Shown here: one piece after another, positions 39,641-51,909 of the stretch
Layout of the letters: the number at the start of each line of letters is the position of its first letter
Numbering within the stretch: position 1 is the first letter of the stretch
NCBI GenBank assembly: GCA_022496185.1
Contig: WTXG01000242.1
Coordinates: 1-53,267, forward strand
DNA from: Multifurca ochricompacta
Lineage: Eukaryota > Basidiomycota > Agaricomycetes > Russulales > Russulaceae
Reading direction: 5' to 3'
DNA: 53,267 nt
The notes under the pieces: generated by a model
The model's input: only the letters and a program-made list of their open reading frames with translations
The model's database searches: none
Told to the model about the DNA's origin: nothing
Program-made: the position numbers and the translations under genes

Positions 39641-42600
39641 ATGACAGATCAACCACATTCTGCGACTTTATCCTCCTCATTTGAACTCAGGTCACTTTTC
39701 AACACCACCTTCAGCGATTACGAGAAGCGGACAGGGGTCAATTTAGTTGAAAACCATCTCGCCATCTATCTCAATAATTGCGACACCGCTGAATCTATCG
39801 TTGCCACATTTCGAAACCAAATTCAAGTGTTAAACAAACTCAGTGGCGATGATGCCGCAACAATTATGAAGTGGCTTAAGCGGATTGTCCGTCTCTCATA
39901 CCCGCTCTCTGCCAACGGAGTTCTCGGCAACGCAGTTGCGTCTCTGGTACGTTTAAACCGGCCTTCCACGTCCTTCTATCTATGCCATAACGCCTATCCT
40001 TCAGTCTTTCCCTCCCGACAAAGCGTTTTTTGCTGGACTTGGTGTCCTTCTCATAGTACGAATATGGTCGAATTCCTTCATGAAATCCTTGTAACCTCTA
40101 TCACCACAGGCCATTGATGCCTCTCAAGTTAGCACGAACTACGACATGCTCATCGATCTTTCAGATCTCTCGAAGCCTTTCTCAAACGTCTCAGTACTCA
40201 CATCAAGATCCCACTTACGAATGCGATGACGGAGACAATAGTGAAGATATTGCTTCAACTTCTCTCCACTCTCGGCCTTGCAACACAACAAGTTAACCAA
40301 GGAGGCTGGGTAGGTCCTTCTCATCGAAGATTCACTGCCCTGGCTCAAATTCACGCAGAGAGGGTGGGAGAAATGCTCTTAGGAGAGAATGATGTCGAAG
40401 CGGTGCTGCAGAGGCTGGGAAATACCTCCCAGAATGAGTCTCGGACGGCCGCGGGGCAGGCCCTGGAGATAATTTACGGTCTTGTCCAGAACATGAAGGC
40501 ACTTATGAATGGTACTCAATTCTTGTTGATTGATTTCCAACGCTGTACTAAACTGGCGCATCTTATTTAGATGGCAAAGCATCCAGATGATCAATATGCT
40601 CTCGGTAGGTTTCGCTTGGGACATGGGTCATGATAACCGACGATGGGTACCAGTTATCGTACAGAGACTGGCGACTGACATAATAGACAAGTCAAAGCGT
40701 TCGTTATCCCCTTAAGAGCCCCATTCCTAAACTGAGACTACCTCATACTCAGGTGACCAGCTGGTGAAGGACGTACAAGTCTGGCTATCTCCCACGGATC
40801 CGTTCGAAAGCCACGACATGGCGCGCAAGGCTCATCACCCCCGGAACGGCGGCGTGGTTCATTCAAGGTGACACCTTCTCTGAATGGAAAAAGACGGGTT
40901 CCTGTGTGGATTCATGGAAAGCGTACGTATCTCCTGCTCTTCATTTCCTTGCCACCTACAAATCGCCCCTCTGTTTCATAGCGGGATCAGGAAAGAGCGT
41001 TCTTTGGTATGAAAACTCCGACAGCTTCTCTTGGGTCAGCTCACTGACGTCATTGTCGAATAGCTCAACCATAATTGAAGAAATCACAGCGATACGCGAA
41101 GCTGGGTTAGCCTCCATGGCGTACTTTACTTCGATTCAAGGACACGGCAAGGCAAAGCGCCCGCGACTTAGTTTCTTCTCTTCTTGCCCAACTATGCGAG
41201 CAGTCCGATCTTTGTTCCGATATTCTTTCTCGCCTGTATTCGACACATGCCGCGGGCTCGAGGCAACCCCGTATTGACGCACTCCTAGACTGCTTGAAGG
41301 ATATGCTCGCGCTTCCTGGACAAGGCCCAATTTATATCATCTTGGATGGTCTCGACGAATCTCCTAAAACCTCTGGCACGCCATCCAAAAGAGAAAGTAT
41401 TCTGGAGCTTGTAGAATGGCTTGTCAACTTGCGCGGTTCTAATCTGCGTATATGCGTCTCTAGCTGTGCCGAGACGGACATCCGAGGAGTTCTCCAACCG
41501 TTGGCATCTCAGATAGTGTCCCTTCATGATGAGATGGGGCATATCGAGGATATCAATGACTACATTTACTTTTTCGTCAAGTCAGACGCGAAAATGGGAA
41601 AGTGGAGAAATGAAGATAAGGATTTTGTGGTGAATAAGCTGTCAGAAGAAGCTGGGGGAATGTATGGTGTCACCTTTCTCTGCGCTACGCGAAACTTATT
41701 CACGTGTTGGTACAGATTTCGATGGGTGTTCTGCCAATTGGACCAGCTGCGCCGATGTCTTCCTGAAGGTATTCGGCGCACTTATAACGAATTCCCGGAG
41801 ACTTTGAAAGAAGCATACGAGCGCATATTGCAGGATATCGACGAGAAAAGGTGGATGTGTGCCCACCGTCTCTTTCAATGCTTGGCCGTGGCTTCTCGCC
41901 CACTTCGTGTTTCGGAACTTGGAGAGTTCCTCGCGTGGGATTTCCGGCCAGATGAACTACCCGTGTTCGAAGCGAGTTGGCGCCCTGAAGATCTAGAAGA
42001 TGCCTTGCTGTCCACTTGCTCCAGTTTGATTGCTATTATCAACATGGATGGCTCCTCGGTCGTACAATTTTCCCACTTCTCTGTTAGGCAGTTCTTATTA
42101 TCGAGCCACCTCTCCGCAGCAGCTAGAGGTGCTGCTCGCTATCACTTTTCCCTTGAACAGGCTCATTTCACAGTCGGCCAAGGCTGTCTTGCTGCGTTGC
42201 TCCAGCTAGACAAGCACATTAACAAAAGCAGCATTGTGGACTTCCCTCTTGCCGTCTATGCCGCCCAGTCTGTGGTCATTCCTGCCCCAAGTCGGTATGT
42301 CAAGGACTATATGCAAGAGGCACTGAAGCGCCTCTTTGACCCAAATAAACCGCACTTCGCTATCTGGGTTTGGATATACAATGTGGATGAAAACTCGAGA
42401 GAATCCATGACCTCAGAGACTCCATTACCGCCACGAGCGACCCCCTTATACTACGCCTCTCAGTTCGGCTATCTTGGCGTAGTTGAATGGTTGTTGTCCA
42501 ATGGACACTACAATTTCAGTGACATTTCTGGTCACTATGGGACCCCGATGATCGCGGCATCTGCAAAAGGACATTACGATGTTTTGCAGAAACTACTGTG

Positions 42601-43030
42601 GTATGGTGGAAATTCATATATATCCACCCAGTGTCCAGACGGCCGGTCTGCATTATATTTGGCATCAGAAAATGGTCATCGGGAGACCGCGGAGCTGCTC
42701 CTTGGAGGGAACGCGAACGTGGATACCTGGTTTAAGGACCAAGATAATCCACTCGGTGTGGCATTGCGGAACGGCCATTTGGAAGTTGCAAAACTACTGC
42801 TTGAGCGCGGCGCACATGTGGATCACCAGAATAGGTTCGGAGAGACTCTACTGCACCATGCGTCCCTCGGGAAATACGATCTAGCATTTGTACGACTCCT
42901 CTTAGACCGAGGTGCAAATATATCCGTACGCGACAACCGCGACCAGACCCCGCTCCAATTAGCAAGAACAAGTGGACAAGAAGAAATTGCGCAACTATTA
43001 TCGGAGCACGGCGCTGGTACAACAAACTAA
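39641..43030 (+). pseudogene. H1: Goodbye-NACHT-ankyrin STAND gene (frameshifted)
   Basis: Start MTDQPHS at 39641. It is colinear with intact H2: exons 39641-39946, 40005-40055 (51 nt, as in H2 and H3), a third exon from 40110, and so on. The N-terminal Goodbye-type region (RSLFNTTFSDYEKRTGVNL) is interrupted by one-base changes near 40160 and 40840 and in exon 9 near 41125. The NACHT P-loop GSGKSVLW lies after an intron near 40985. From 41294 to 43030 the frame is open for 578 codons: Walker B (YIILDGLDES), winged-helix-like region (VFCQLDQLRRCLPEG) and ankyrin repeats (HLEVAKLLLERGAHVD). Fungal STAND proteins of this type act in recognition and immunity-like responses. Shifts sit in short homopolymers, so consensus error is possible. 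Confidence 0.82.
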
Positions 43031-43239
43031 AGTGCAGCCCATTCCGGGATTGCTCCATGAGCGTACGTACGCTCGCATTGTGCTGATGTAAATTATTGGA
43101 TGGTTTCCAGTTTCTATACGGAACGGGATTCACCTTATTGATGGCGAGTGGTGGAGAAATGGGATCTTTTTGTTTGGATCCCCGTTTATTAGGGTTTGTT
43201 TTGTTAGTTACGTTAAGTCTTGGCTTGTTTTGTTTTGTG
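43031..43239. other. Short intergenic gap, no gene
   Basis: A hydrophobic frame (GFVLLVTLSLGLF) can be read here but belongs to no recognisable protein and is probably fortuitous. Confidence 0.4.
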
Positions 43240-43845
43240 AACACCAATTTTGAATCGATCTTGGGAGGCATGCCCTTTCTGTGTTCCCCCAAGATCATCG
43301 AACAACGATTCGGAGAGGTGTTTGATGAGGCCGTGATGCATTTTAATCATTTCATCCAAACCGTTTGAACAAGAAGTCCTGGCACATAGATATCTAATCC
43401 ATTTCATGGCATGCGGCGCGGCGGCTTTCCTGGCGATTAACGCGATTTACCCATACTTGTATGGTGGTATCGACCTTGATGTGAAGAGAATTGGATTTAT
43501 AATCGCCCAAGTGAAGAACGATTTTCAGACGCTGGAAGGCGCGACATTGACGAAATCTTCATGAGAATGGATCCCGTCGAATGTGACTTGACTCGACGTG
43601 TCAGATAAGCAATGATGGGAGATTCCCGATCCCGATCATCCGTATCTTCTTTTCGCTCTCCTGTGATGACCCCACCACATTGGACGCAAGACGTACGAAT
43701 CGCCATCAGATGATGCAAGGACTGCCGATGAAGATGGAGAACTGCTGTTCACTTCATATGATCATCCATGCTCCGGAGTCAGCCCACTCATCCTCCAACC
43801 GGTGGAAGAATATCCTGAAGTGTGGAAAAATATTTGGTGAATAGA
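43240..43845 (+). pseudogene. Broken copy of the nuclease-like gene at 51910-53137
   Basis: Homology to the right-hand gene starts at NFESILGGMPFLC (cf. IFESILEDMPSLC) and continues through FGEVFDEAVMHFNHFI, YLIHFMACGAAAF, IYPYLYGGIDLDVKRIGFII and QVKND, then degenerates through shifts and stops to about PVEEYPEVWKNIW. The N-terminal half is missing. It keeps the D...QxK-type core of the intact paralogue. It lies convergent to H2, as the intact gene is convergent to H3. Confidence 0.78.
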
Positions 43846-44322
43846 CCCGGTGATTGGAACACCTTTACCAAGAGGCCGGGGGAACGTGATGTACTTCGTT
43901 CTTCCTATTGATGGAACTGATCACGGACACACTGCTCATTGGTAGGGTGTACTTTGAAGGGAAATGGGAGACATGTCAAGCATAGCTCCATGCAACCGAG
44001 CTACACGACTGCTTGCTCTCACAATGAATGAAGCGAAGGCCATCGTGTCCGTGTTACTATCGGAGCCCACATTGGAGTGTCACGCCCATGCCACCTGCTA
44101 GTTCACATTCCGTTTCGTACGATAGATATCTATTTACACAGTATACAAGTGTAATGCAAGACTCAGAACAAAACGCAACCATTTCCACCAAGCAATTTAT
44201 TTAACTTGAACGTTGATAAGAGGAATGGGTGCCTGCCTAAAGTCATATGGTGCACCGAATGCGTGTAGAACACGAGACACCTACATCTACTATCCAAAGT
44301 TGAATCCTCCCCTCCCTGCAAC
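43846..44322. other. Intergenic, no gene seen
   Basis: No coding frame or RNA gene. It contains the 3' flanks of the broken nuclease-like gene and of H2. Confidence 0.5.
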
Positions 44323-47300
44323 CTATGTACTCCCTGCGCCAGACCCAGACAACAGTTCTGTTATGGGAGAGTGGCCCATCTCCGATGCTTCCTGAAATGG
44401 CGTCCGCCCCAGCTTGTTCCGTGCTTGTACGTTTGCCCCACGTTCAAGCAGTAACCGCACGACCTCCAGGTTACCTTGATTCGATGCCACATGCAGCAGA
44501 GTCCAGCCGTTGTCGTTGCGAGCATTTACATCTGCACCGTTCTCGAGTAGAAGCTGGGCGACTGCAAAGTGACCTTGCTCCAACGCCCGGTAGAGCGGAG
44601 TCCGCGTTTGGAGGCGCCAGGTATTTGGATCGGCGCCGTGCTCGAGAAGTGCCCGCACAACCTCCAGATGGCCTTCTTCTGACCCCAATAACAGCGGAAT
44701 TCGGTCTGCGGGAGTCCTGTTATTCACCTCCGCACCGAATTTAAGCAGTAGCCGCAAAACACCCGCATGTCCCCTGTCCGATGCATAATGCAATGGAGTC
44801 CATTCGGCGACCCCCTGGATGTTCACATCTGCACCATTCTCGAGTAGTACCCTAGCAACTTCGGTACATCCCATTGCGGATACGGCATGCAGCGCGGTCT
44901 GATATTGACCTCCCCGTTCATCCACGTTCTGAGAGCGTTCCGTCACTAGCCATTCTGCCACGGCAGCCAAGTTGTACAATGCAGCATGATATAAAGACGA
45001 TTCGGCGGGTCGTGACGGTGAGTCTGAGATCATCGATTGACTTCCTTTGTCTCTGTCCTTACTGTGTATCCAAACGCAGACTGCAAAATGCGGCAGCTTT
45101 GGGTCAAAGAGACGTTCCATGGCGTCTTCTAAATACGATGACAAGTTCTCGAACTGGGCATGATCGGCCCAGTACCGAGCGGCGTAGAGGGCAAGTGGAA
45201 CGTCCTTGATGTTGTTGATGTTGATGTTTTCGTCTAGCTGGAGCAGAACGGCAAGGCAGGCCTGTGCGACAATTAGATGGGCCGACTTGAGCGGAATGTA
45301 GTAGCGCGAAGCAGGCCCTCGTGTAAGGCGATTCGACGTCAAGAACTCCTTTACAGAAAAGTGAGTAAATTGGACGACTGGAGAACCGTCCACTTTGACG
45401 ACCGTGATCAAACTGGAACAGGTCGACAACACTGCATCTCCTGGATTTTCGGGACGCCAGCCTGCCTCAAGCGTGGGGAAATCCCCTGCGTCAAAATCAA
45501 AAGCGAGAAATTCCGCCAGTTCTTCCACGCTAAGTGGACGGGAAGCTACGACAACGCATTGGAAGAGACGGTATGCGTATTCCCAGTTGGTCTCGTCGAT
45601 GTCTTGCAGTGCACGCTCATACGTCTCGTCCAAGGTCCCAGGCAACTCGTCCAGGGCAGGCCTGATGCGTCCTGGAAGGCAGCGTCGCAGAGTGTCTAGC
45701 TGGCAGAATATCCATCGAAACCTGTGTCGTGACATCAGCCAATTGACTTCCAAGTACAAACGCAATGGAAAAACGATGGCTTACATCCCATCAGCTTGTT
45801 GGCAGAGCTTATTAATGACCAGTTCCTTATCGTCCTTTCTCCACCTGCGTGTGTTCGTGTCTGAGTTCATGAAAAAGCTGATGTAGTTGTTAATATCTTC
45901 CATTTGCCCTGCCTCATCGTGAAGGGAAACTGAATGCGATGCCAAAGGCCCAAGAACAGTTTGGATGTCCACTTCAGGGCGACTAGTCACGCAAACCCGC
46001 AGGTTCGGGTGGCGCAAGCCAACGAGTTCTTTCACGATTCGCAGAACCTTCTCGCGCGCAGATGGTGTGCCAGACGTTTTCGGACATTCGTCGAGCCCAT
46101 CCATGATAATATATGTTGTGCATTGACCCGAGACGGTGAGAACCTCTTCTAGACAGTGCATAAGCGCACTGTCACTGGGCTGACGAAAACCATTAACGTG
46201 TAACGAATACAGACGAGAGAGAATCCCAGAGCAACGATCAGACTGGGCACAGAGCTGAAAAAGCAGAGAGGACAGTAACCCCCGGCTGTTCTGCTTTGCG
46301 TCATCACGGAAGTCGAAATAAAACACGGCCATGGAGGCCAATCCGGCCTCCCGTATGACCTCGATATCTTGGATTATCATGGAGCTGGTCAATAATATTA
46401 CACCTTTCCTTGAGAATACCGGAGAAACTACGTACCAGAGGACACTTTTCCCTGAGCCCGCTACAAAATCGAGATACTACTGGTTAAGGCGAGTAGACAA
46501 ACGGTATTGGATTGGACATACGTTTTCCATGTACCCATAGCAGAGAGCCCGCCTTCTTCCAGTCTGAGAAGGCCTTTCCTTCAATAAACCATGTTGCCGT
46601 TCCTTCGTGGTGGGTCTCGCATGCAATGTTGTGGTTTTTGGACGGATCAGGGGGAGAGAGCCAACTTCGAACGTCTTTCTGCAACTGGTCACCTATTTAT
46701 AAACCGCTTTTAGTTCCAAAACCAAATTGGCTAAACAAAGACAGGACAGACGTTTGGACTTATTCAACTCGCTCGCGATTTGTTGCATTACAGCTGGCAC
46801 GAACAATGACTTATGTTGGCGTGTGTCAGCCAGCCAAACTCACCGAGGCTCTGCCGGATTTCACTAGTTGACGCCTTGCCATCTAAAGAGACGGAGACTC
46901 AGCACATCGTGGGTCGCTAGTTGCACTTTCTCTGCGCACCATCCATAACTACCTTCATATTCCTGACAAGACCATACACGACTTCCAGGGTCTGCGCAAC
47001 AGTCGTCCGCGCTTCCTCATGGGTAAGTCGATCCAACCTCTGCAGAATCGCCTCCACATCATTCTCTCCCAGCAGCTTCTTCCCCAATTTCTCTCCGCCA
47101 TCTTCAGCCAGGAAGTTTGTACATGGACTGAAACGAACTCACTGAGCCGCCCTTGTTGGATCTGCCGTGTCGCGAGGGCAAGAGTAGAGAGTAATTCGAT
47201 CAGGATTTTCACGATTGTCTCTGTCATCGCAGCCGTAGATGGAATCTTTGTATAGATATCAAGCCGTCTCAGAAAGTTTTCCATTGACTCAAACAAGTCG

Positions 47301-47786
47301 GCAAGCGCATCGTAACTCCTACTGACATCCTTGATCGCCTGATGGCCACAAATGTCACGATCCCCTCAAAGGAACCTAAAAGATGACGCGCACGGAGAGG
47401 AGGATACCAATTCCTGCGAAAACGGCCTTTGCAGGTGGGAATGGCTGTTGAAGCGAGCATTAAAGCGCAACTTTATGCAATTGGGAAACGAAACCCTCCC
47501 TACGTACTAAACCAACACCCTCCCCGAGCACACTATTGGTTGAAAGCGTGTGCAAGACTTGGACAATCCGTTTCAGCCACTTCATTACTTTCCCATCGCT
47601 GCCTCGAAAATTTAGGAATTCATTCGCTTGCTCTTGAAGTATGGTGATGACAGAGTCAGTCGAGTGGCAACTTTTGAGCTTGATGGCCAATTGATGTTCG
47701 ACCAAATTCGTTCCCGCCTGCTTCTCATACTCATTCAAGGCAGTGTCGAAGAGCGCTGGAAGGTCAAAAAGGGGGCTTGAAGACAT
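44323..47786 (-). CDS. H2: intact Goodbye-NACHT-ankyrin STAND protein, 984 residues
   Basis: Ten exons (high to low): 47786-47508, 47444-47394, 47338-47143, 47092-46940, 46882-46844, 46793-46752, 46692-46522, 46460-46436, 46384-45785, 45721-44323. All introns (43-64 nt) are GT-AG, the sum is 2,955 nt (985 codons), and no stop interrupts. Domains: N-terminal Goodbye-type helical region (~1-240), NACHT with P-loop PGSGKS (~311-318) and Walker B YIIMDGLDEC (~410), winged-helix-like segment (IFCQLDTLRRCLP, SVEELAEFLAFDF, ~520-640), and about six ankyrin repeats (~760-984, e.g. HLEVVRALLEHGADPN). NACHT proteins bind and hydrolyse nucleotide and switch state on ligand sensing; the repeats are the likely sensor. 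Divergent with H3. The only fully intact STAND gene here. Confidence 0.92.
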
Positions 47787-48184
47787 CGCGGTAACAAAAG
47801 GAGGCGGTTTCGCCCACCAGAAGTAACAGTGTTCAGTGTTCAAATTGCGGTGTTGCGGTAGTGGTACTGGGACTAGCACTGCCTGGCTGACTTGAATCAG
47901 GTGACTTGGACACCACTGGCTCTCGCTCTGTGTTTGTGTTTTTGCTTTTTTGTTTTTTTATTTCCAACTCCTCCTCTCCAATAGGAGCCTAAATACTAGG
48001 GAATTCAATCTAAGAGAAAATACACAATGCAGAGATGTGGCAAGAAATTCAGAAATACAGCATCACATTGAGACGGGGGTCCGTACCTGCGCGTCTATGA
48101 TAGCATCGATAACTAGTATCATGTCTAGTACACCGCCATCAACATGTCCGCGACTGTCACTCTCCTTAAGCTCTGATCAACCAG
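47787..48184. promoter_or_regulatory. Shared divergent promoter region of H2 and H3
   Basis: The 398 bp lie between the start codons of H2 (minus) and H3 (plus). It contains T-rich tracts (near 47945-47965) and AT-rich segments, but no clear TATA box at a typical distance. Both genes must be driven from this interval. Confidence 0.65.
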
Positions 48185-51100
48185 ATGTCTTTTACACCCT
48201 CTTCAGATCTCCAGTCACTCTTTGAGACTGCATTATCCGAATACCAGAAGAAGGCGGGAACAAATCTTGTTGAACATGACCTCGCCATCAAACTCAAAGG
48301 TTGCCAGTCTACCGATACTATTATTGCTTTACTTCAAGAGCAGGCACAAGCCTTCCATAAGTTCCGAAGGGACGATACACTAGTCACGAGAATGATCAAT
48401 CGCACAGTTCACATTCTCTATACCCTTTCCACCGGCGGGGTTCTCGCCGAAGGCCTTGGTCTGGTACGTGCCCAGTAGAGCGGTCTTCCCTGACCCAATT
48501 TGATAACCCCTTAGTCTTCAGTCTTTCCCACCTGCAAAAGCAGTCTTTGCTGGCATCGGTGTCCTCCTCGCTGTGTGTACCTACGTTAAAATTCCTTCCC
48601 ACCAATATTTATAACACCTATAATCATCAGGCCGTCAAGGATATCAACGCGAGCTATGACGCACTAGTCGAGCTTTTTGAATCAATAGAAAGCTTCCTCA
48701 GACGCCTCGATATTTATACAAAGATTCCACTCACGATGGCGATGACTGAGATAGTCGTAAAGATTTTGGTCGAACTTCTTTCTACCCTTGCCCTTGCGAC
48801 GCAGCAAGTCAAGCAAGGGCGTCTCAGTCAGCTTATCTTTTGGTCATTCGTTTCCCCAGCTAATAGTTAACGCAGAGAAATTTGGAAAGAAGCTCCTTGG
48901 CGAGAACGACGTCGAATCGGTGCTACACAGGTTGGATCGACTTACCCAGGAGGAAGCTCGGACGACTGCGGCCCAGACCTTAGAGATTGTTCATGGTCTT
49001 ATCAGGAACATAAACGTCATTATGGATGGTGCGTGAATCCCATCCAATTTCTGACTCACTCCACGCTTGACTTGTGCGCCTCTAGATGGCAAGGCCTCAA
49101 CGGACGACATCCGACGGGCTCTCGGTATGCGACCAGGCTATACCCGCAGGTGTAAACTGACGCCCTTAACGCATAGTGGTCATGCAACAAATTGCAAGCG
49201 AAATCAACAAAGCGAAACGTTCGTCATTTTCTCATTAGGCCAAATTCTGTCAGCGGGCTCTGAGAATCCCTGGCAGGCGACAAGTTGCAAGAGAATTTTC
49301 GAAGATGGCTCTCTCCTCCAGACCCATCAAAGAATCATAACATTGCGTGTGAAGCTCACCACGAGGGTACCGCAGCATGGTTCGTTCAAGGAACAACTTT
49401 CGCCGAGTGGAAGGAAATCGGTTCTCTTTTATGGATTCACGGTAAACGTGCGCTTCTTCGACCCTTTCCTCTTCAATACCACTGATCTGACGATGAGTTC
49501 TATAGCGGGCTCCGGGAAGAGCATCCTTTGGTACTCAGCCCTCCACTGCCCATCAGATCTCAGAGAACTTATGTCATTGGCTAGTTCCACAATCATCCGG
49601 GAGATCAAGCTAATGCGCGAGGCCGGGCTAGCTTCAATGGCATTTTTTATTTCGATTTCCGGGACGACCAAAAGCAGAACCTCCGTGGCTTGTTGTCCAC
49701 TCTTGTTGTCCAACTCTGCGCTCGATCGGATCGTTGCTCTTACATTCTCTCTCGCTTATATTCGGCACATGATGCTGGCTCATTGCAGCCCAGTGATAGC
49801 GCACTCATTGAATGCCTGCAAGAAATGATCAAGCCCTCTGGTCAATGTACAACCTATGTTATCGTGGATGCGCTCGACGAATGTCCGAAAACCTCTGGAA
49901 CACCATCCGCGCGCGAAAAGGTTTTAAAGGTTGTGAAGGAGCTCGTTGACCTGCACCATCCGAATTTACGGATATGCATCACCAGTCGCCCTGAGGCAGA
50001 TATCCAAATCGATCTCCAGTCATTGGCATCGCATACGGTGTCCCTTCACGACGAGGCGGGGCAAGTGGAAGATATCAACAATTATATCAGCTTCTTTGTG
50101 AACGCGGACTCGAACACCCGCAGATGGAGAAAGGAGGATAGAGAACTGGTCATGAATAAGCTCTGTCAACAAGCTGACGGGATGTAAGCCGCTCTTTGCC
50201 ACGATACTTTCCAAGACGTCGCTCACAGTCATCGGAACATTGGCAGGTTTCGGTGGGTGTTCTGCCAGCTGGACTTCTTGCGCCGCTGTCTTCCGGGACG
50301 TATCCGACGTGCTTTAGACGAGTTGCCCGGGACGCTTGATGAGACATATGCACGCGCTCTGCAGGAGATTGACGAGGCAAACTGGGAATACGCTCACCGC
50401 CTGTTTCAATGTGTGACCGTGGCTTTTCGTCCGCTCAGAATCGAGGAGCTTGCCGAGTTCCTCGCTTTCGACTTCGACGCGGGAGATTTTCCCACTTTCG
50501 TGGCAGGCTGGCGCCCAGAAAACGCAGAAGATGCCGTGCTGTCTACATGCTCCAGTTTGATCGCCATCGTCAAGGTCGAGGGTTCCGAAGCACCGGTTGT
50601 TCAATTTTCGCACTTTTCGGTTAAGGAGTTCTTGACGTCGAATCGGCTTGCCAGAGGACGCGCCTCGCGGTTCTTCATTCCCCTCGAGCCAGCGCATTTG
50701 ATCGTGACACAGGCTTGCCTATCCGTTCTGCTTCAGTGGATCACACGATCAAAACCAAACTCAGTAATAATAGCTTGCCCCTTTCTGCGTATGCTGCTCG
50801 ACACTGGGTTGATCACGCAAAGTTCGAAAATGTGTCATTGCACACGTTAGACGCCATGAAAAATCTGTTTGACCCGAGTGAGCCGCATTTCCAGGCCTGG
50901 ATCCGGACACACAATATGGATGGATACGCGGATGGCACCACCTCAGATCTTTCAGGAACTCCCCTATACTACGCCGCATTATGCGACTTCCACAATGTGG
51001 CGGAATGGCTGGTGGCTACACACTCACAGGACGTAAATGCTCGTGGCGGTTACTTCAAGACGCCGTTGCATGCGGCATGTGCGAAGGGATCCTTTCACGC

Positions 51101-51645
51101 TACGCAGACACTTCTCGAGCATGATGCAGATATGACCGCCAAGGGCAACTCTGATTGGCACCCATTGCACTATGCATCTGGTAGAGGACACCTCGAGCTT
51201 TCACGATTACTACTTGACCATGGTGCGCCAGTAAATGCCCAGAATTTCATTGGCAGGACTCCACTACTTGAACCATCTCGGAAGGGTACTTGGACGTTGT
51301 ATGGCTACTGCTTGAGCGCGGTGCAGACCCAAATACCTGGTACAACGACGAGGAGACCCCCCTGTATGTAGCACTGTTAGGAGGACACCAGAAGGTCGTA
51401 CAGCTCCTACTGGAGCATGGCGGAGATGTAAATGCTGGGAATAAGACAGGTCAGAGTTTGCTTCACCTGGCGTCAAAATGGGGGATCTGGAGTTGCGCAG
51501 TGTTGCTGAAGAATGGCGCAAACGTACATACGCGAGACGAGATGGCCTAACCCCACTCCAGGTAACGTCAGAAGACAAGATGGTGCAACTATTGTTGCAA
51601 CATGGTGCCAAGGAAATAGTAACTAGATTCACAGTGGCCGCCTAG
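48185..51645 (+). pseudogene. H3: Goodbye-NACHT-ankyrin STAND gene, paralogue of H2, frameshifted
   Basis: Exons 48185-48463, 48522-48572, 48631-48826, 48876-49028, 49086-49124, 49177-49218, 49277-49447, 49506-49530, 49585-50183 and 50247-51645. The first eight have exactly the lengths of H2 (279, 51, 196, 153, 39, 42, 171, 25); exon 9 is 599 instead of 600. The missing base lies in the T run at 49643-49648. Further shifts near 50737, 51288 and 51540 break the last exon. P-loop (GSGKSILW), Walker B (YVIVDALDEC) and ankyrin repeats are recognisable. Either a young pseudogene or a real gene damaged by consensus indels. Confidence 0.85.
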
Positions 51646-51909
51646 CTTTCCCAGAATGCATGGACCATGAATTGGAATAGTTCGAGTAGTTTTCGCTACA
51701 TCATATGTTTACCTTCTTTAGTTGATGCTAGTAACCTGGCCTGAGACGAGCGTGGCATGGCCAACTAGGAAGGATCGTACACAAAGGAAACCCCTTAATG
51801 CCCCACTACTCTACATTGAGGCCTAAGGCAGATTTTTTCATTAATACATGGGAGTGAACAGTCTGATATCCCCAACCTAGTCATACATACATACATACAT
51901 AACATACAT
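51646..51909. other. Intergenic between H3 and the nuclease-like gene, with microsatellite
   Basis: Convergent 3' ends. A CATA microsatellite runs 51882-51909 (six to seven units, one interrupted). No gene. Confidence 0.7.

Noticed and set aside
43096..43368. Small membrane protein with a hydrophobic stretch
   Set aside because: Its C-terminal half is the start of the broken nuclease-like gene and its N-terminal half has no conservation; the frame is fortuitous.
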